NCBI GenBank assembly: GCA_905250125.1
Contig: CAJNOL010000392.1
Span: 1 to 64,000, forward strand
Length of the DNA stretch: 64,000 bases
Origin: Rotaria sordida
Taxonomy: Eukaryota > Rotifera > Eurotatoria > Philodinida > Philodinidae
Direction: 5' to 3'
The notes beneath the pieces were generated by a model. The model was not told where the DNA came from. It made no database searches and worked only from the letters and a program-made list of their open reading frames with translations. Shown piece by piece: positions 29,855 to 42,350 of the stretch (positions within the stretch are counted from its first letter, which is position 1; each line of letters starts with the position of its first letter). Made by a program: the position numbers and the translations under genes.

Positions 29855-32800
29855 TTAGTTTGGTTTATCATTCAAATGATCAACAACGATTGGTGGGGAT
29901 ATTGAGTTATTAGATGGAGAAAGTCGACCTTTGGTCAACGGCTCTTTCGTTCGTTGATAAAAACCTATTCGATTTGCCTCTCGTTTAGGACCCCAATCCG
30001 AACTCGGCAAGTTGTTTTCAGTGAAAGCTTGCAAGTAAATTGGCTTTTCTTCATTGCTTTCGATCATTGATTGGGATCTCTATTGAAATAGAAGTAATCT
30101 ATGCAATATGAAACGATGGGATAACTTACTGACTGTATCTTGCGCAAAAATTGAAATTCCTTTACGTAGCTGACTACATATGCAATAGGAATAGGAATTA
30201 TGCAAAAAACGAAAATGAACCAGCCCAATATGGTGCTCCATCTCGGAAACGTATACTGAGGGAATCCACCACCCGCACCAAGTGTTATCGGTGCTGCACT
30301 GATCAGTTTTGTTACAGTTATGATCTTAACAACCAAAAGTCAATAACAAATGTGAATTATGCTAATTTCATAGTCACGCATCACGACGCATTCATACTTA
30401 CAAGAGTGAGTAGCGGTGCTGAAATATACCAAGTTAGAAATAGATATATTTCAGCAGCTCGTTTATTCAGCATCATGTTTACATCATCCATAAATCGATT
30501 GAATCCTATCGTCAATGAATACAGATCAAGTGATTGCAAAAATGAGAACGAAATAATGTACCATAAATGTAAGATATCACGATCACTTCAAAAAAGCCGA
30601 CAACAAGCATAGAAGTATTGGCTGCATACTCTTGAAAGAGCTCGAAGAAATAAATACCACCCTAAATACGATGCAGATCATTAAATCAAAATCATCAGCG
30701 AGTGACAAATTCACATACAGGACAAGCGAACGTGAGACTAATGAGATATGAAAGAACACAAGTGATTACAACAGCATATGGACGATTTCTTCTAAGACGA
30801 GGAAATAACTCCACTATCGAAGTGATGGGTACATCAGTGAATGCAAACTAAATGGATCGATAGATATTCGTATACCATAAGAAGAGTGACAAGCTCATTC
30901 ACCTGAGAGCCTAGACCAAGTGCGAGCAGCATCAAAAAGAAGATAATTGCAAAGAATGGACTAGCCGGCATATTCGAAATAGCCTCTGGATAAGTGATGA
31001 ATGCCAGACCAGGACCTGATGATTCTGCGTATTTCTCGACTGTTTCACCTAATGATTTTGCCAGAAAGCCAATAGTAGCAAAGACGGCAAATCCAGCAAA
31101 CACTCCTGTTAGACAATCACAGAAAACAACGATACACATTTGCCTAAAGTAATTTGGAAGAACTTCATTGTACATGGCTAAAGCAAAGCAAAGCAAACCT
31201 ACTTGAAAAAGTTGTTATGAAACTTGTTCGATGCTGAGTAGGCCATTAATGAGCCAAAGCTGATACCCAAAGAGAAAAAAACTTGTGAGGCAGCTGCTTG
31301 CCATGTCTAAAAGAAAAATTCGACTAACTTCGCATATATAAAACTGAAGTCATATTGTGACCGAGTTTATCTTTAATTTTACGCAAAACCATACATTAGT
31401 TCTCAAAAACCTGATATTATTGAAGATTTCTATTGGTTCTTTCAGGTTGTCGATCTTACTATGGAGAAAATATATAAATACTATTCAATGCTTTTTCTTG
31501 ATTAGAAACTCGACTGTCTTGAATGTGACACATCGATTCATGTTCACATTTTGTAAACAATAGTGTATAATACTGTTGCCTAATGTATGCAGACTAAAGG
31601 GTTGAGAATAACGATAGTCAGAGCGTGTGAGCCTTTCTAATACATATTGAATATTAATTCTTATCTCTTTTATGAGGTTGGTAGTTATGACGAGATAGTT
31701 ATCTCTTTTCTGCGATCAGCATCCTGAATATGATAAATCATTGGTAAGAAATCGACAGCAGATTCTAGAATATGACTCAAATGATAGTTCAGTCAACTTA
31801 GTTGATGTTGTCTGGATTCAAGAAATGTAAATTATTTGAAAAGCAAACTGATAGATCATAAGTACGGACTTGGTATGATCAGTTTTTTTATGATAAAAAC
31901 ACTACATGTGCTAAGTGAATTCATATTTTATTTGAATTCTTAGAGGTCTGTCCAGTTCAGTTTGAATTCAAGTGGTTTAGCATGTGCTAGTATCTACTAG
32001 TAACTTTCACGAACAATGATTTATTTCAAAATTTTCAAACGACAATCAGATCTTTCCTTAGTTTTTACGACGACTAGCCAGGCTTCTTTTTCGGTTTTGT
32101 TTACGAATCGGTATTGAACTGCATGAGGGTGTCAAGGGGCAGTGGTCAATAGTTATCGCATCTGATACATCAGCACACAGCAGCATGTAGCAGACGAAGG
32201 ATAGTATTGCCTGGGGTATAACTAAATTAGAATTTGTTAAGCTCATGAACTGAATAGAAACCGATATTATGACAATATGTTCTGGTCAAAAGAAAAAAAT
32301 TGTTGTTTTTTAAGGAACTCCTTCATATCAAAGCCTTTAAAGATGATGATTATTGCACAAATTTAATCATATAGAAAAATCTTCGTTTCACAGCATCTAT
32401 ATACACATAGTCATTTTCAGACACGAATACAAGATTGACGGTGAATAACGAAAACTTGTGGACACAAAGTGATATTTCAAGTGGGCACTACTTTCGTTTG
32501 CCTTCTAACTATATTCTTCGAAAAATTCATTTGCTGATTATTCTTTGTATAAATATAAAACAGTAGAAATCGAAAGCGAAATGGCACCTATCTCAAAAGT
32601 AAGTCGTACCTTGAAGTCACCAACTAGTTCCCACTTAGGAACAACATAAAACCGGATACCATCACCAGAACCACTCAATGTTGCTGTGTAGATTATCAGA
32701 ATCAACAGAACCAAATATGGAAAAATGGCCGTGAAGTAGGCAACCTATGGAAATAAATGCAACAGTGCAAGTAGCATGTTAAACAAACCTTGCCAGATGT

Positions 32801-34325
32801 TTTGACACCTCGAATGATGCATAGACAAACAATGATCCATGAAACGAATAGTGAAAGAGACATATAAAGTGTTGGCGTGCCGAAATCATCGAAGCTGGGA
32901 CTTTTCTGTAGAAGAAGTCTGCTACAAATAAGTAAAAAGCATAGAACTTCTGTCCAACTCTTAAAATACGTCTTTGCCACTAATTTCACGAGATAGCATA
33001 AATTCTTACTAGTAAAATTCTTCTGTGGCAGGAATTCGGTCCTTCATGTTTATTTCTGTACATTTGTATATACTAAAATTTTGATACTGTGATTCCGTAC
33101 AGTTAAATGTTGTTCCATTAACTGCGTAAGTTGTTCCGCGGTTTCCAGGCACGATACAACGATCCGTATTCCACCAATGGTCACAATCAGACCATAGAAG
33201 ATGTCCTCGAAACGACGATATAAAGTAGAATAATGCCCATGCAATAACTACATTATAGTAAAGCATGGCCAATACACTATTGATAATCATAGCAAAGCCA
33301 ACGCCTTAGAAAGCAAAGATGAGAGCAAATATTAATTATTTATCATTTGTTTACCTCGCCATCCTTTAGCGAGAACAAATGCAGTAGCTGGACCTCGACT
33401 TGAAAACTGACCCATGGCCAATTCCAAGTAATACATAGGCGCTCCGATTAAGAAGTACAAAATGAAGTACGGAATAAGAAAAGCACCTAGAAGATAGAAT
33501 GAATTGAAGAAAACCAATAGACATACATGACGTACCTCCACCGTTTCTGGCAGCGAGATATGGGAAACGCCAGACATTACCAAGTCCCACTGAGTTCGAA
33601 ATAAGTGAAAACACAAACTCTATTGGACGATCCCATTCGTGATGGTCCTAATTTTCAGCGAAACAATTGAAACAATAACAGTCTGAACTGCATAACTGAC
33701 CTCATCGTCACTTATCGTTGTCGCCGGAACACTTGTCTCATTCGAGGTGACAATATTATTCGAACGACGAAACTAAATGCAAAGATTTGTGTTTTATAGT
33801 ATTAATATGTGTTCACTGCGTAATGTCCAGAAAAGCAATATGTTACACTATTCATACAGAACAAAATTTATCTTTGCCATTTCTCTCAACTAAATGTATG
33901 TTTGCCATGCTATTGTGTAGAGTATGCAAGCTATAGCATAAATCATAATTTTATCGAATAAATCAAGCAGATTTTATTGTAAGTTCTGCGACTCGACCAA
34001 GAGTAAGATATCTATCAAAATAAAACGTGGGCAACAAATGTCGTTAGAATGTTGACGACAGTGTTTTCATTTTAATTCAACTTCCCTAGCAACATCTACA
34101 CATTATCTCAATATGTGATTGTGGATCTTGTCTTCATCTAGACTCACATTCACAATTCATCAGTATTAATCAATATTAACCTCATATTTCTATAGGACGG
34201 TACATAACAAATGTTCGTCATAACTTTTAAACTTATAAATGTAATTTTTAATTGATCATATTAGTTCTTAGAACTGACAGCTATATATATAGTGTACTTA
34301 CTCGATTGAATATATTATTGACCAT
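29855..34325 (-). CDS. SLC6 family Na+/Cl- dependent neurotransmitter or amino acid transporter, 14 exons
   Basis: Exons (- strand): 34302-34325, 33701-33772, 33536-33647, 33355-33486, 33010-33304, 32789-32921, 32610-32744, 31203-31306, 30903-31143, 30719-30847, 30562-30661, 30402-30505, 30130-30324, 29855-30079; all in phase, 666 residues. TM1 carries the sodium-site signature [16 protein letters not shown]2 the [17 protein letters not shown] block. The large extracellular loop has two cysteines ([14 protein letters not shown]) and N-glycosylation sites. Further family blocks are [54 protein letters not shown] and a cytosolic tail ending SDWGPKR. It sits in the plasma membrane and should cotransport a small amino acid or amine with Na+ and Cl-; resemblance to the GlyT/proline/GABA branch is noted but the substrate is not assignable. 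The first tiny exon (MVNNIFNR) is the least certain part. Confidence 0.9.
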
Positions 34326-35090
34326 CTTTACTAATTTATGACTCCACTTCTTCTTTTTGAATCAACAATGAAGTCTTACCTTTTAAGAGTTTTATATGAA
34401 GGCCGAACTACTTCATCGATTCTACCTCGTGTATACATATATCTGCATATTTTTATGTGCTGTATGTTTCTGTATCTATATAGATGTTTGCTCTTGGATT
34501 TTTATGTTTGCTCTTGGATTTTTATGTTTGCTCTTGGATTTTTATGTTTTTCTGTTTTGTTTCGTTTTTTTATCGGTAGTGTTTTGTTCGTTTTATCTTA
34601 AACAAATTCTTTTCACGATATGACATATATCCATTAATTGAGAACGTCAAAGACACTTCTTAATCTATTGAGAATAAACAACATTGTAAATGAATGCCAG
34701 TTTTTGTAGTGCAATCAAAATTGTATGTTATTACTGTTAATAAAATAATTTGTATTCATTATTGAGCATATTCTCGAGTTTTTTTTCATGCATAAACTTG
34801 CATACTTTCATGCTACCATGGTACCATATCATCTCTTTCAACGAATAGTCGATTACATCTCGGTGATGTTGACATCACTTCAGAGCTCCTTTTATTGAGA
34901 ATATACTGGAAAACATGGTGAAGTATATGTTGCTTTCAATTATTTTTATGGCATAAGTATATACTCATAATAAACAGATGGATGATCAATAGCTTTAGAG
35001 TATCTAGTGATGAAAAACAGGCAACATCCACACCCACTCGATGAGTTCTGCTAAAGCAAAACAAATGTTCTCTGAGTAGGGATAGCAGGC
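34326..35090. other. Upstream flank of the SLC6 gene, gene-free
   Basis: It contains a short tandem repeat (separate entry) and AT-rich sequence. No coding region is supported; overlapping hydrophobic frames at 34338-34623 come from the TTTG/TTTTTATG repeat. Confidence 0.4.
34487..34546. repeat. Three exact tandem copies of a 20-bp unit
   Basis: Unit TTTGCTCTTGGATTTTTATG is repeated three times without mismatch, immediately followed by a diverging fourth start (TTTTTCTG). Confidence 0.9.
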
Positions 35091-35099
35091 AATTATGTT

Positions 35100-35285
35100 G
35101 TTGGTCGAAAACTTTTCGTCGACATGACACTACGTTGACACAACATTTCGTCGACAGGACACTTTGTCAACACAACATTTCGTCAACAGGACACTTCGTC
35201 AACACAACATTTCGGCGACAGGACACTTCGTCAACACAACATTTCGTCAACAGAACATTTCGTCGATACGACATTTGACCAACAA
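35100..35285. repeat. Minisatellite of about 32 bp
   Basis: Imperfect tandem copies alternating CAACATTTCGTCGACAGG and ACACTTCGTCAACA, about five units. Inverted relatives (TTCTTTCGACGAAATGC, TTTCGACAAAGTTACTTCGA) appear at about 35755-35850, so the block may be one end of an inverted-repeat element of about 750 bp. Confidence 0.75.
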
Positions 35286-35359
35286 AGCACTTCATTGATA
35301 AGCTCCCATAGATATCTGCTTTTCGGCGAAAGTATTTTCTTGGCTATGGAGAACACTCC

Positions 35360-35515
35360 AAACGTAAAGGTGAGGTGGGTGTGATAGTGAGGGTAAGTGC
35401 CATACAAGGATACTCTAAATGTGAGGGTGAGGGTGAGCATGGCGGTAAGGGTAAGAGCGATGCAAGGCACTTCAAGTGTGAGGGCAAGAGCACTACGAAC
35501 ATGAGTGTGAGAGAA
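35360..35515. repeat. G-rich degenerate tandem repeat
   Basis: Imperfect units of about 60-65 bp containing GTGAGGGTGAGGGTGAG, GGTAAGGGTAAGAG and GTGTGAGGGCAAGAG, separated by ATGCAAGGCACTTCAA / ATACAAGGATACTCTAA. Strand-biased G-rich DNA with no coding sense. Confidence 0.6.
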
Positions 35516-35859
35516 AATTCATTGTCCTCTTACCTCTGAATAGTTCTGTAGAAGAATTGAAGGATCTGGAATTGTCTCGAGGGGCTGTGAACCTTTCCTC
35601 GAAGTATTTTTCGACAAAAAGCATGTAATTCTATTCAATGGTACGCTAAAATTCTTCCATCGTCGCCAAAGGAACAAAGCTAATTAGAAGATATTTTTGA
35701 ACTTGTCTCCTGGCGGTGAGACAAATAAGAAGAAGAAAAGAATTCACTTTTGACGAGATGTTCTTTCGACGAAATGCTTTTCTACAAAAAAATTTCGACA
35801 AAGTTACTTCGATGAAAAGTCTGTCGACTAAAGTGTCGTTCGACAAACAACATAACATT

Positions 35860-38290
35860 CAGTAGAATAGTAAAACAGCTGCATAAAAATGTGAACACGA
35901 CCATAACTCAGTATCTTGCTTCTTCTAGAAAGGAGTGTGACATTTCCTCATACGCGTGTTTCGAAGTAGCTTGTATACCAACTCTAGCTCCTTTGAGAAG
36001 GGTTGATTGACTAGTTCTTTTCACCGAGTGTGAAATCGATGACTACCTCGACTGAAACGAGTCGAATAAAGATACCAACTGGTTATCACACATCCTATAT
36101 ACTACATAATCTTTAATAGTCATATTACTTATCAAAGATCACTCCGTGTCTTAACTAATGAGTCGAATCATGCGACGAATAATGAAGGATAAACATTCCC
36201 GATTTACGCGCACTGCAATGATTTTTATGCGGCCAAAGCATCAAAACCTACTATAATGATAGAATAGAACGGAATTACATTCCATGGAAAAATAATTGTA
36301 CGAAACAGCATTTCAACGCTAGCTATTAGAAAAAACGCTATTTTTGCGTTTAAAAATGTTGTTTTTTATTTGTAACACATTTAAACTCATCTGTTTTATT
36401 TACAATGTATTTTTTCTCTCCGATGTACGCTTGTTTTAAATAGCATCATTCGAATGCATTGGTTTTTATACATTTGACACATTTATTTATTTGTTATGAA
36501 TTTAAACGCATTTTAAAACTTTCTATTACTGAAAACAACAAATTTTTCACAAACGTGTTACAGCAGTATTTATAATACATTTTTTCAGGGAAGAGCGGAG
36601 ATGAGTTATTTCGCAAACAAGTTAAATGAATATTTGGATTCGTATTATGAGTAAAAATTTTTTTTTAATGAAATAAAGATCTGCTGACATATAGACAAAT
36701 ATTCATCATGTCACACTCAAAACTATATCGCTCAAAAAGGGCTGTTTGCGAGATAAATTTTATGATTATAACACAGTAAAATCTATTCGAATATTAGGAA
36801 AAAAAGAAATAGTTGTGTAACAAACATGACAAGCGCAAATGAATAAAGCAAGTTTATCTTGATTCAAAAAGTCTCTTGAGCAAGTTTTAAAAGTTATAGA
36901 TAGCATGATACTGATGTAAGAACTCTGTTAAATATATTTTCCATGCCGCGATTCGTCATACAGTGTTTTATAAAATTCTTAGCAGAGATTCTAGTGATCT
37001 ACAGTTAGAGCATCACAGTCATTTATCATGTTATCAATTCATTTAGAGAGATTGTTTTCGAAGAAAAAAAAGATTAATGCATGTTTGTTTATCACCATCA
37101 AAATACTTCACTCAAATTTTAGTCCAATTTCTATTTTTTTACTACTAACTTCTTGTATAAATCGCTGACAAATGTTAGTTGCTTTGCTCTCAATAAAAGC
37201 TCAAAAACTCTTATAACCTAACCATTTTGACGAATAATTCACTTGAGCATGGGTATTTTTTCATTCTTTTCATATACAATTTACGACTAATACCGATAAC
37301 AATCATCTACCATTTTTATTGTTCCTATTTTTGTTTCTTTATATATCTCACTAAATAAGTTCTGTTCCTTCAACAATCAAATTGATGCATTGTAAAAATA
37401 TGTATATATTTCTCTTTTCTTTTTATGTCTCCTACCTCTCCAATCTATAAACTTAGAGTGTTTTAATGATATTGAATCAAAAAAAAAAACAGACATACAC
37501 ATTGTTTTCATTCAATAAATATTTTTACAAAAATCATTGCTTTTTCTACTTTTAAATTAACATGTTCCCTTGGATGAATGTCACCCAATTAAACACAAAA
37601 GCTTATAAAATATACATAAATGCAGAAATAATGCTGCGTGCGTATACATGAATTGTTTTAACATAGCAGTCATGGAAATGCATCACAGAATAAACTACAT
37701 TCACGTTTACGTACATGGAATTTTGCGCATGTACACACGTAATATTGCCCGTGTATGCAAGAACGTATGCATGCTTTTGTAGAGAGGATGTGGGTGTAGG
37801 TGTACATGTGAGTATGAGTGTGTGTGTCGCTAGTAAGAACATCTACACCTCTTCTCGATGTTAAAGTCAGCAATAACAATGGTCAATTGACAATCTTTAT
37901 CTTTCATAAACCAAGAGTACTGTTACAATTAGAGCGCCATTTTTTGAGAGTTTTTGAGGCATTGAATCTTTCATCTCTTTTCTCCTCTTACAAAATTAAC
38001 ATTTAAAAAAAATAGAGCTCTGCCATGCTATGCACCCTGACATGTTCATTCAAACAAAAGAATAAAGTCTATGGAGTGAAGGTCTACTGAGAAATTTGAG
38101 CCGCCAAATGCGCTATTTTTGAACCTTGTTTATTGAATATCTCCCTCAAACGTCATGATATGGGACTGAAAATTTTACTATAGCCTTCCCATTACAGCCC
38201 CGACATATCTCGAGAATTTCGTGCGATTTGAATGTTTATGACCCAAGATCGATTTTTAAGAGAGGCCTTGAAAATGAATTATTGAGAGAT
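35860..38290. other. Gene-free AT-rich DNA
   Basis: No ORF with family resemblance. There is a short hairpin around AAACGCTATTTTTGCGTTT (36333-36352) and a TG-rich tract at 37785-37835 (GATGTGGGTGTAGGTGTACA, then GAGTGTGTGTG) with an ACACCTC partner downstream. Otherwise nothing recognisable. Confidence 0.4.
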
Positions 38291-38299
38291 TCAAACATT

Positions 38300-40275
38300 G
38301 ATGATAGAATGACATTTCAGAGTTCGCTCATTTTTTGATATGTTGTAGATAGTAGTGAATTCAGTATTCTCTGAAATTTTCAGCTCGATTTGATCACTTT
38401 TTCCTACACATATAATCAAAGTGCTAAAAGAATTTTTAATAATGATTTTTTTTATCGATTGTTGAGGTGGTTTTCTCAGTAAAATTGACTTTCACATTTC
38501 AATTTGTGAGACTTTCGACTTCTCATTTTTCTAACTATAATTGTTAAAGTATTGTTCTTCTGCACAGAAAAGTTCAGGAGTTTTCGTCGATTCTATAAAG
38601 ACTTCTGTAACAGCATTAAATAAGTCTGTTTTGTTATCAAAATGTTGGTCAATCGCATTTTATGCAGCAAAAATCAATCGTTCTGATATTTCTACTGGTG
38701 ATCGCGCACATCAAGTGCTATCATCTAAGATATTTCATAACTTCTCCATCTTACAAAAAATGAAGCATTTTTGATTAAAATCATCTACTTCGTATCATTT
38801 ATGAGATACGTTTCAAGATGCTGATCTTTTTTCCATAGGTTATACTCTCTCGATTTGTTAATATTTTGTTGTTGAACTATATTTTTATTGTAGGTGGTAT
38901 GAGGATATAATATTTCTAGAACAACTCTTTGATATTTTTTTTTAGCAAAAGAACAACGATACGTTTAGACAAGGATTACTTCCACTCAAAATAACATAAA
39001 AAAGGATATTATCAATTTTTGATTGCAAAAAGTTGATTTTTATCGAAAACGAAACTGATATTCGGAATTAGCATAGAAAACTGCACTAGAAAACATATTT
39101 TTCATCTTAAAATGTTTCCTATGAAAATTTCATTATACTTCTCCTCAGTCATTTACCCGAAAAATTTTCTCTGTGGTTCTCCGCAGGTAAAGTTTCAATG
39201 AAAAATATTCTATAATGAAACATACTTTTTCTGGTGTAGTTTTCTATGTTGATTTTGAATATCAGGTTTGTTTTCGATAAAACTCAATTTTTCAGCATCA
39301 AAACTTGGTAATATCCCCCTCTATGCTATTTTGTATGCAAGTGACCTTTCTCTAAACGTATGATTTTGTTTTTATTAATATTAAAGATGTCGAAATTTTG
39401 ATTCAGTAATTTAATATCTGTATACTAGCCACAACAGAGAAATAGTTAAATATGAAAAAATTAACTATTCGAGAAAGTATAACATATGGAAAAAAGACAA
39501 ACATCTTCAAAAATATCGTATAAGTGATAGGAAATAGACGACTTTAATCAATCGCCCACAAACCGTGACAGATATTTTTGATACCTCATTAGTGATCATA
39601 TATTACTAACATCTCATGAGAATATTTATACTGCTTCCTTCTTGTAGTTCTAAAGGATTAAGTAAAAGATGATGAAAAAATGGGTCTCAAGATAGATCGA
39701 ATAAAACAACATTGTCGTAATTCGTAACAACAGCTACATTGTGTTTTACATTTTCATCTTGCAGAGATTACGCTAGTAGCTTTTCTAAAGGGAGGAGAAG
39801 AAGTTATGAAATATTCTAAATGGTAAAACTTGATGTACTCTATCATCAGTAGAAATATCTGAACGACTGATTGTTGCTGCATAAAATGCAATTTACCGAC
39901 ATTTTGATAAAAAAACAGAAAACAGAGTAAAACAGACTTATTTAATGATGTTGCAGAAGTCTTTATAAGATTGACGAAAACTCCTAGAATTTTGTGTGTA
40001 GAAGAACAATACCTTAACAATTATAGTTAGAAAAGCGAGATATCAAAAGGTTCATAAATTGAAATGTGAAAGTCAATTTTACTGAGAAAACCATCTGAAA
40101 ATCGATAAAAAAATCACTATTAAAAATGATGAAAAACTCCATTTGTATTTTGACTATGTGCATAGGAAAAAGTAATCAAATCGAACTGAAATTTTCAGGA
40201 AATACTAAACTCACTACCATCTACAACATATCAAAAAATGAGCAAATTCTGAAATGTCACTTCATCATCGATGTC
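38300..40275. mobile_element. Two-kilobase inverted repeat (fold-back element)
   Basis: The outer arms 38300-38760 and 39780-40275 are inverted copies. Examples are TTTTTTGATATGTTGTAGAT against ATCTACAACATATCAAAAAA, and AATTGTTAAAGTATTGTTCT against AGAACAATACCTTAACAATT. Inner arms 39000-39105 and 39230-39335 match likewise (GATATTATCAA, ATCGAAAACRAA.CTGATATT). Both arms hold a similar short reading frame starting MLKYCSS / MLRYCSS because they are copies, not because a gene is shown. No transposase was recognised. Confidence 0.7.
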
Positions 40276-41051
40276 CTATACTGACTGATGTTCTCAGAAA
40301 CATGCTCTTCATGGTTTTTGTCAATCGTATTTTTAATTTGTAATATAAACAATGAAAAGAATATTGAACTTTCAAATAAAAATTTGCCTCCTCTCAAAAA
40401 TGTAGTTCAATTTATTATTGATATTTTTTACGCCATATGTTCCCGACAAAAAAACTAACGTTTGTAAAAAGAAATTAACTTTAAAAACTTTTCTATTTTC
40501 AACTACACAATATCTGAAACTAATATTTTCTATTAATGCACAGTTTTCGCATGACATTCTTTCTGAGAATAATATTTCTTGTAAAGGAAATTATAATTCG
40601 ATTACTTCTCTGATCAATTAATTCTATTTAGGAGCATTTCATGATTAAGAATTTCAAGATCTACGTTATAACTATCTATTTTATTTTCAACACATAATAT
40701 AATGTTTCTTATTTTATTAAAATAATAATGAAAAAGGTAAAAACATACATTCAATTTTGAAAACAAGTTCTTTTAATTGATTCTATGAATCAAATCAAAT
40801 ATTCAATTTTACAAACATCTTTATGACAAAAAAAAATAATATTGTTCTACTCAAAAATTCTAACAAACAAAATTCAGGAAAACAACAGAGATCATCTATT
40901 CTTAAACCAAATAGTACAATAAACTATTTATATAATAATTAATAAATCCATTGCTATGTTGAATCGAATTGAAAAGCATGATAGAATTTAATTTTTCTAT
41001 TTAATTCAATTGTGTTACATTGATATATACAAGTATTAGTAAATAGAGTTT
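40276..41051. other. 3' flank of the amino acid transporter fragment
   Basis: About 780 bases of AT-rich sequence without a supported gene, between the big inverted repeat and the transporter stop codon. Confidence 0.4.
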
Positions 41052-41489
41052 TTATACTGCACTTCCAGTATTCCCATTGGCTGATTCAGACTCAAGTCCG
41101 TTTTGTGTATGTTGTTCTATAACACTTGATATTGTTGGTAGAGGTTGGATTCCACTTACAATAGATCTAATTTTTCTTAATTTTCGTTGTTTAGAGTGCC
41201 AAAAACCATAGGAAAAATATATAATTTGACCTAATCCTGTCCACACAAGGAATCGATAACCTGCTACCGATGGTATATCTTTGATAAGAAGAATGCAAAG
41301 TAAGGAACCTATAATCGGAATCAACCATGAACCAAATGGCACCTCAAATGGTCGTGGAATATCTTTATGTATATACCGCATCTATAAAACACATATCAAA
41401 TGACAGAAATAGAGAAATGAATCAATTCAACTTACAACAATGACTGTAATATGTACAAAAATATATGTAATTAGAGCGCTAATGCAGGT
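41052..41489 (-). CDS. Cationic amino acid transporter (SLC7/CAT type), C-terminal fragment at an assembly gap
   Basis: Two exons, 41436-41489 (cut by the gap) and 41052-41381, joined in phase with GTAAGT..TATAG. The visible 128 codons read ISALITYIFVHITVIV, a membrane helix, then MRYIHKDIPRPFEVPFGSW, the R-x-x-x-DIPRPF-PF signature before the last helix pair of CAT transporters, then RFLVWTGLGQIIYFSYGFWH, the typical final helix with IYFSYG-H, and a polar tail. Full CAT proteins are 600-750 residues, so about 500 residues are missing. They should lie on the other side of the 10-N gap on this strand, but no matching exons are seen between 41500 and 43463. Confidence 0.8.
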
Positions 41490-41499
41490 NNNNNNNNNN
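41490..41499. other. Assembly gap (10 N)
   Basis: Ten consecutive N. The transporter reading frame stops here and does not resume on the other side. Confidence 0.99.
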
Positions 41500-42064
41500 C
41501 AAACTATTGCCATGCTTTACAAGTCATTGATTGATATGAAATAAAAGCAATGACAAATTAATATAAATTCTATAGAAAATCGAAATTAATACAGACTAAA
41601 CAGTATGCATAACAATTCTTCATTCTATATAGCGAGAAACAATGTCAATAGATACTAGAAAAGTCACAACAAAGAAAATTTCTATTCACCAAGCATCACC
41701 AGATATTACCTTTACTCATCAAAGGTACTACTATCGACATCAAGATATTATGTACATGGATATTTTTTAATTATCTCGAAAACGAAAGTAGCTACGTCTA
41801 CGGTTTTCACCATTCGAAAGAGAAATGTGGGAGAAGTAAAGGTGTACTAAGTCACCATAACTATAAAATAGTCCAGCTGGTCAGGTTTTGCCATAGATTT
41901 TGACCAGAAGTTTTCGAAAAAAATTTCGTAACTAACTATAAATTTCAATTCATTAGATTGATAGCGAAGATATTTATCTGTCGATCCACGCAAGGCCGAT
42001 CCTTCTAGCTTATTCCAATCAAGAGTTATAAGCAGTTTACTGGAAGCCTCGAAACAGACCAACT

Positions 42065-42350
42065 GACCGCTGGTCAGCCTAAAATATATTGACTGTGGGG
42101 TAGTCAGCTACCCTGAGTCGATTGGTGAGGTTTGTTTGCAGGTTGAATATGGTTAGAAGTTTCTAGACCATGATTTTTGTAATTCAGTCTATACAAAGGT
42201 TTAAACGTTGCAGAGTTTCTTCTGGTATTTCTCTAGATTTTATTGCTCTGATGTCAAATCATTTCAAAACAAAAAAACAAACCACACCAATCGACTAAGC
42301 GTAGCTGCCTGCCCCAAAGTCAATATATTTTAGACTGACTAGTGGTAAAA
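42065..42350. mobile_element. Short MITE with about 70-bp inverted ends
   Basis: Left GGTCAGCCTAAAATATATTG...GTCGATTGGTGAGGTTTGTT is mirrored by right AACCACACCAATCGAC...CAATATATTTTAGACTGACT. It lies directly next to a second inverted repeat. Confidence 0.7.

Noticed and set aside
32058..32246. 62-codon ORF within the SLC6 gene
   Set aside because: It lies inside intron 7; the flanking exons join in phase without it and it matches no SLC6 segment.
34338..34623. Overlapping hydrophobic ORFs resembling a membrane protein
   Set aside because: Produced by the tandem TTTGCTCTTGGATTTTTATG repeat.
35100..35285. Regular repeats that might suggest a CRISPR array
   Set aside because: The units are contiguous and diverged with no unique spacers, in a eukaryotic context: a minisatellite.
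38541..38774. 77-codon ORF similar to an ORF on the opposite strand at 39754-40020
   Set aside because: The similarity follows from the inverted repeat; no start context, domain or splice evidence supports a gene.
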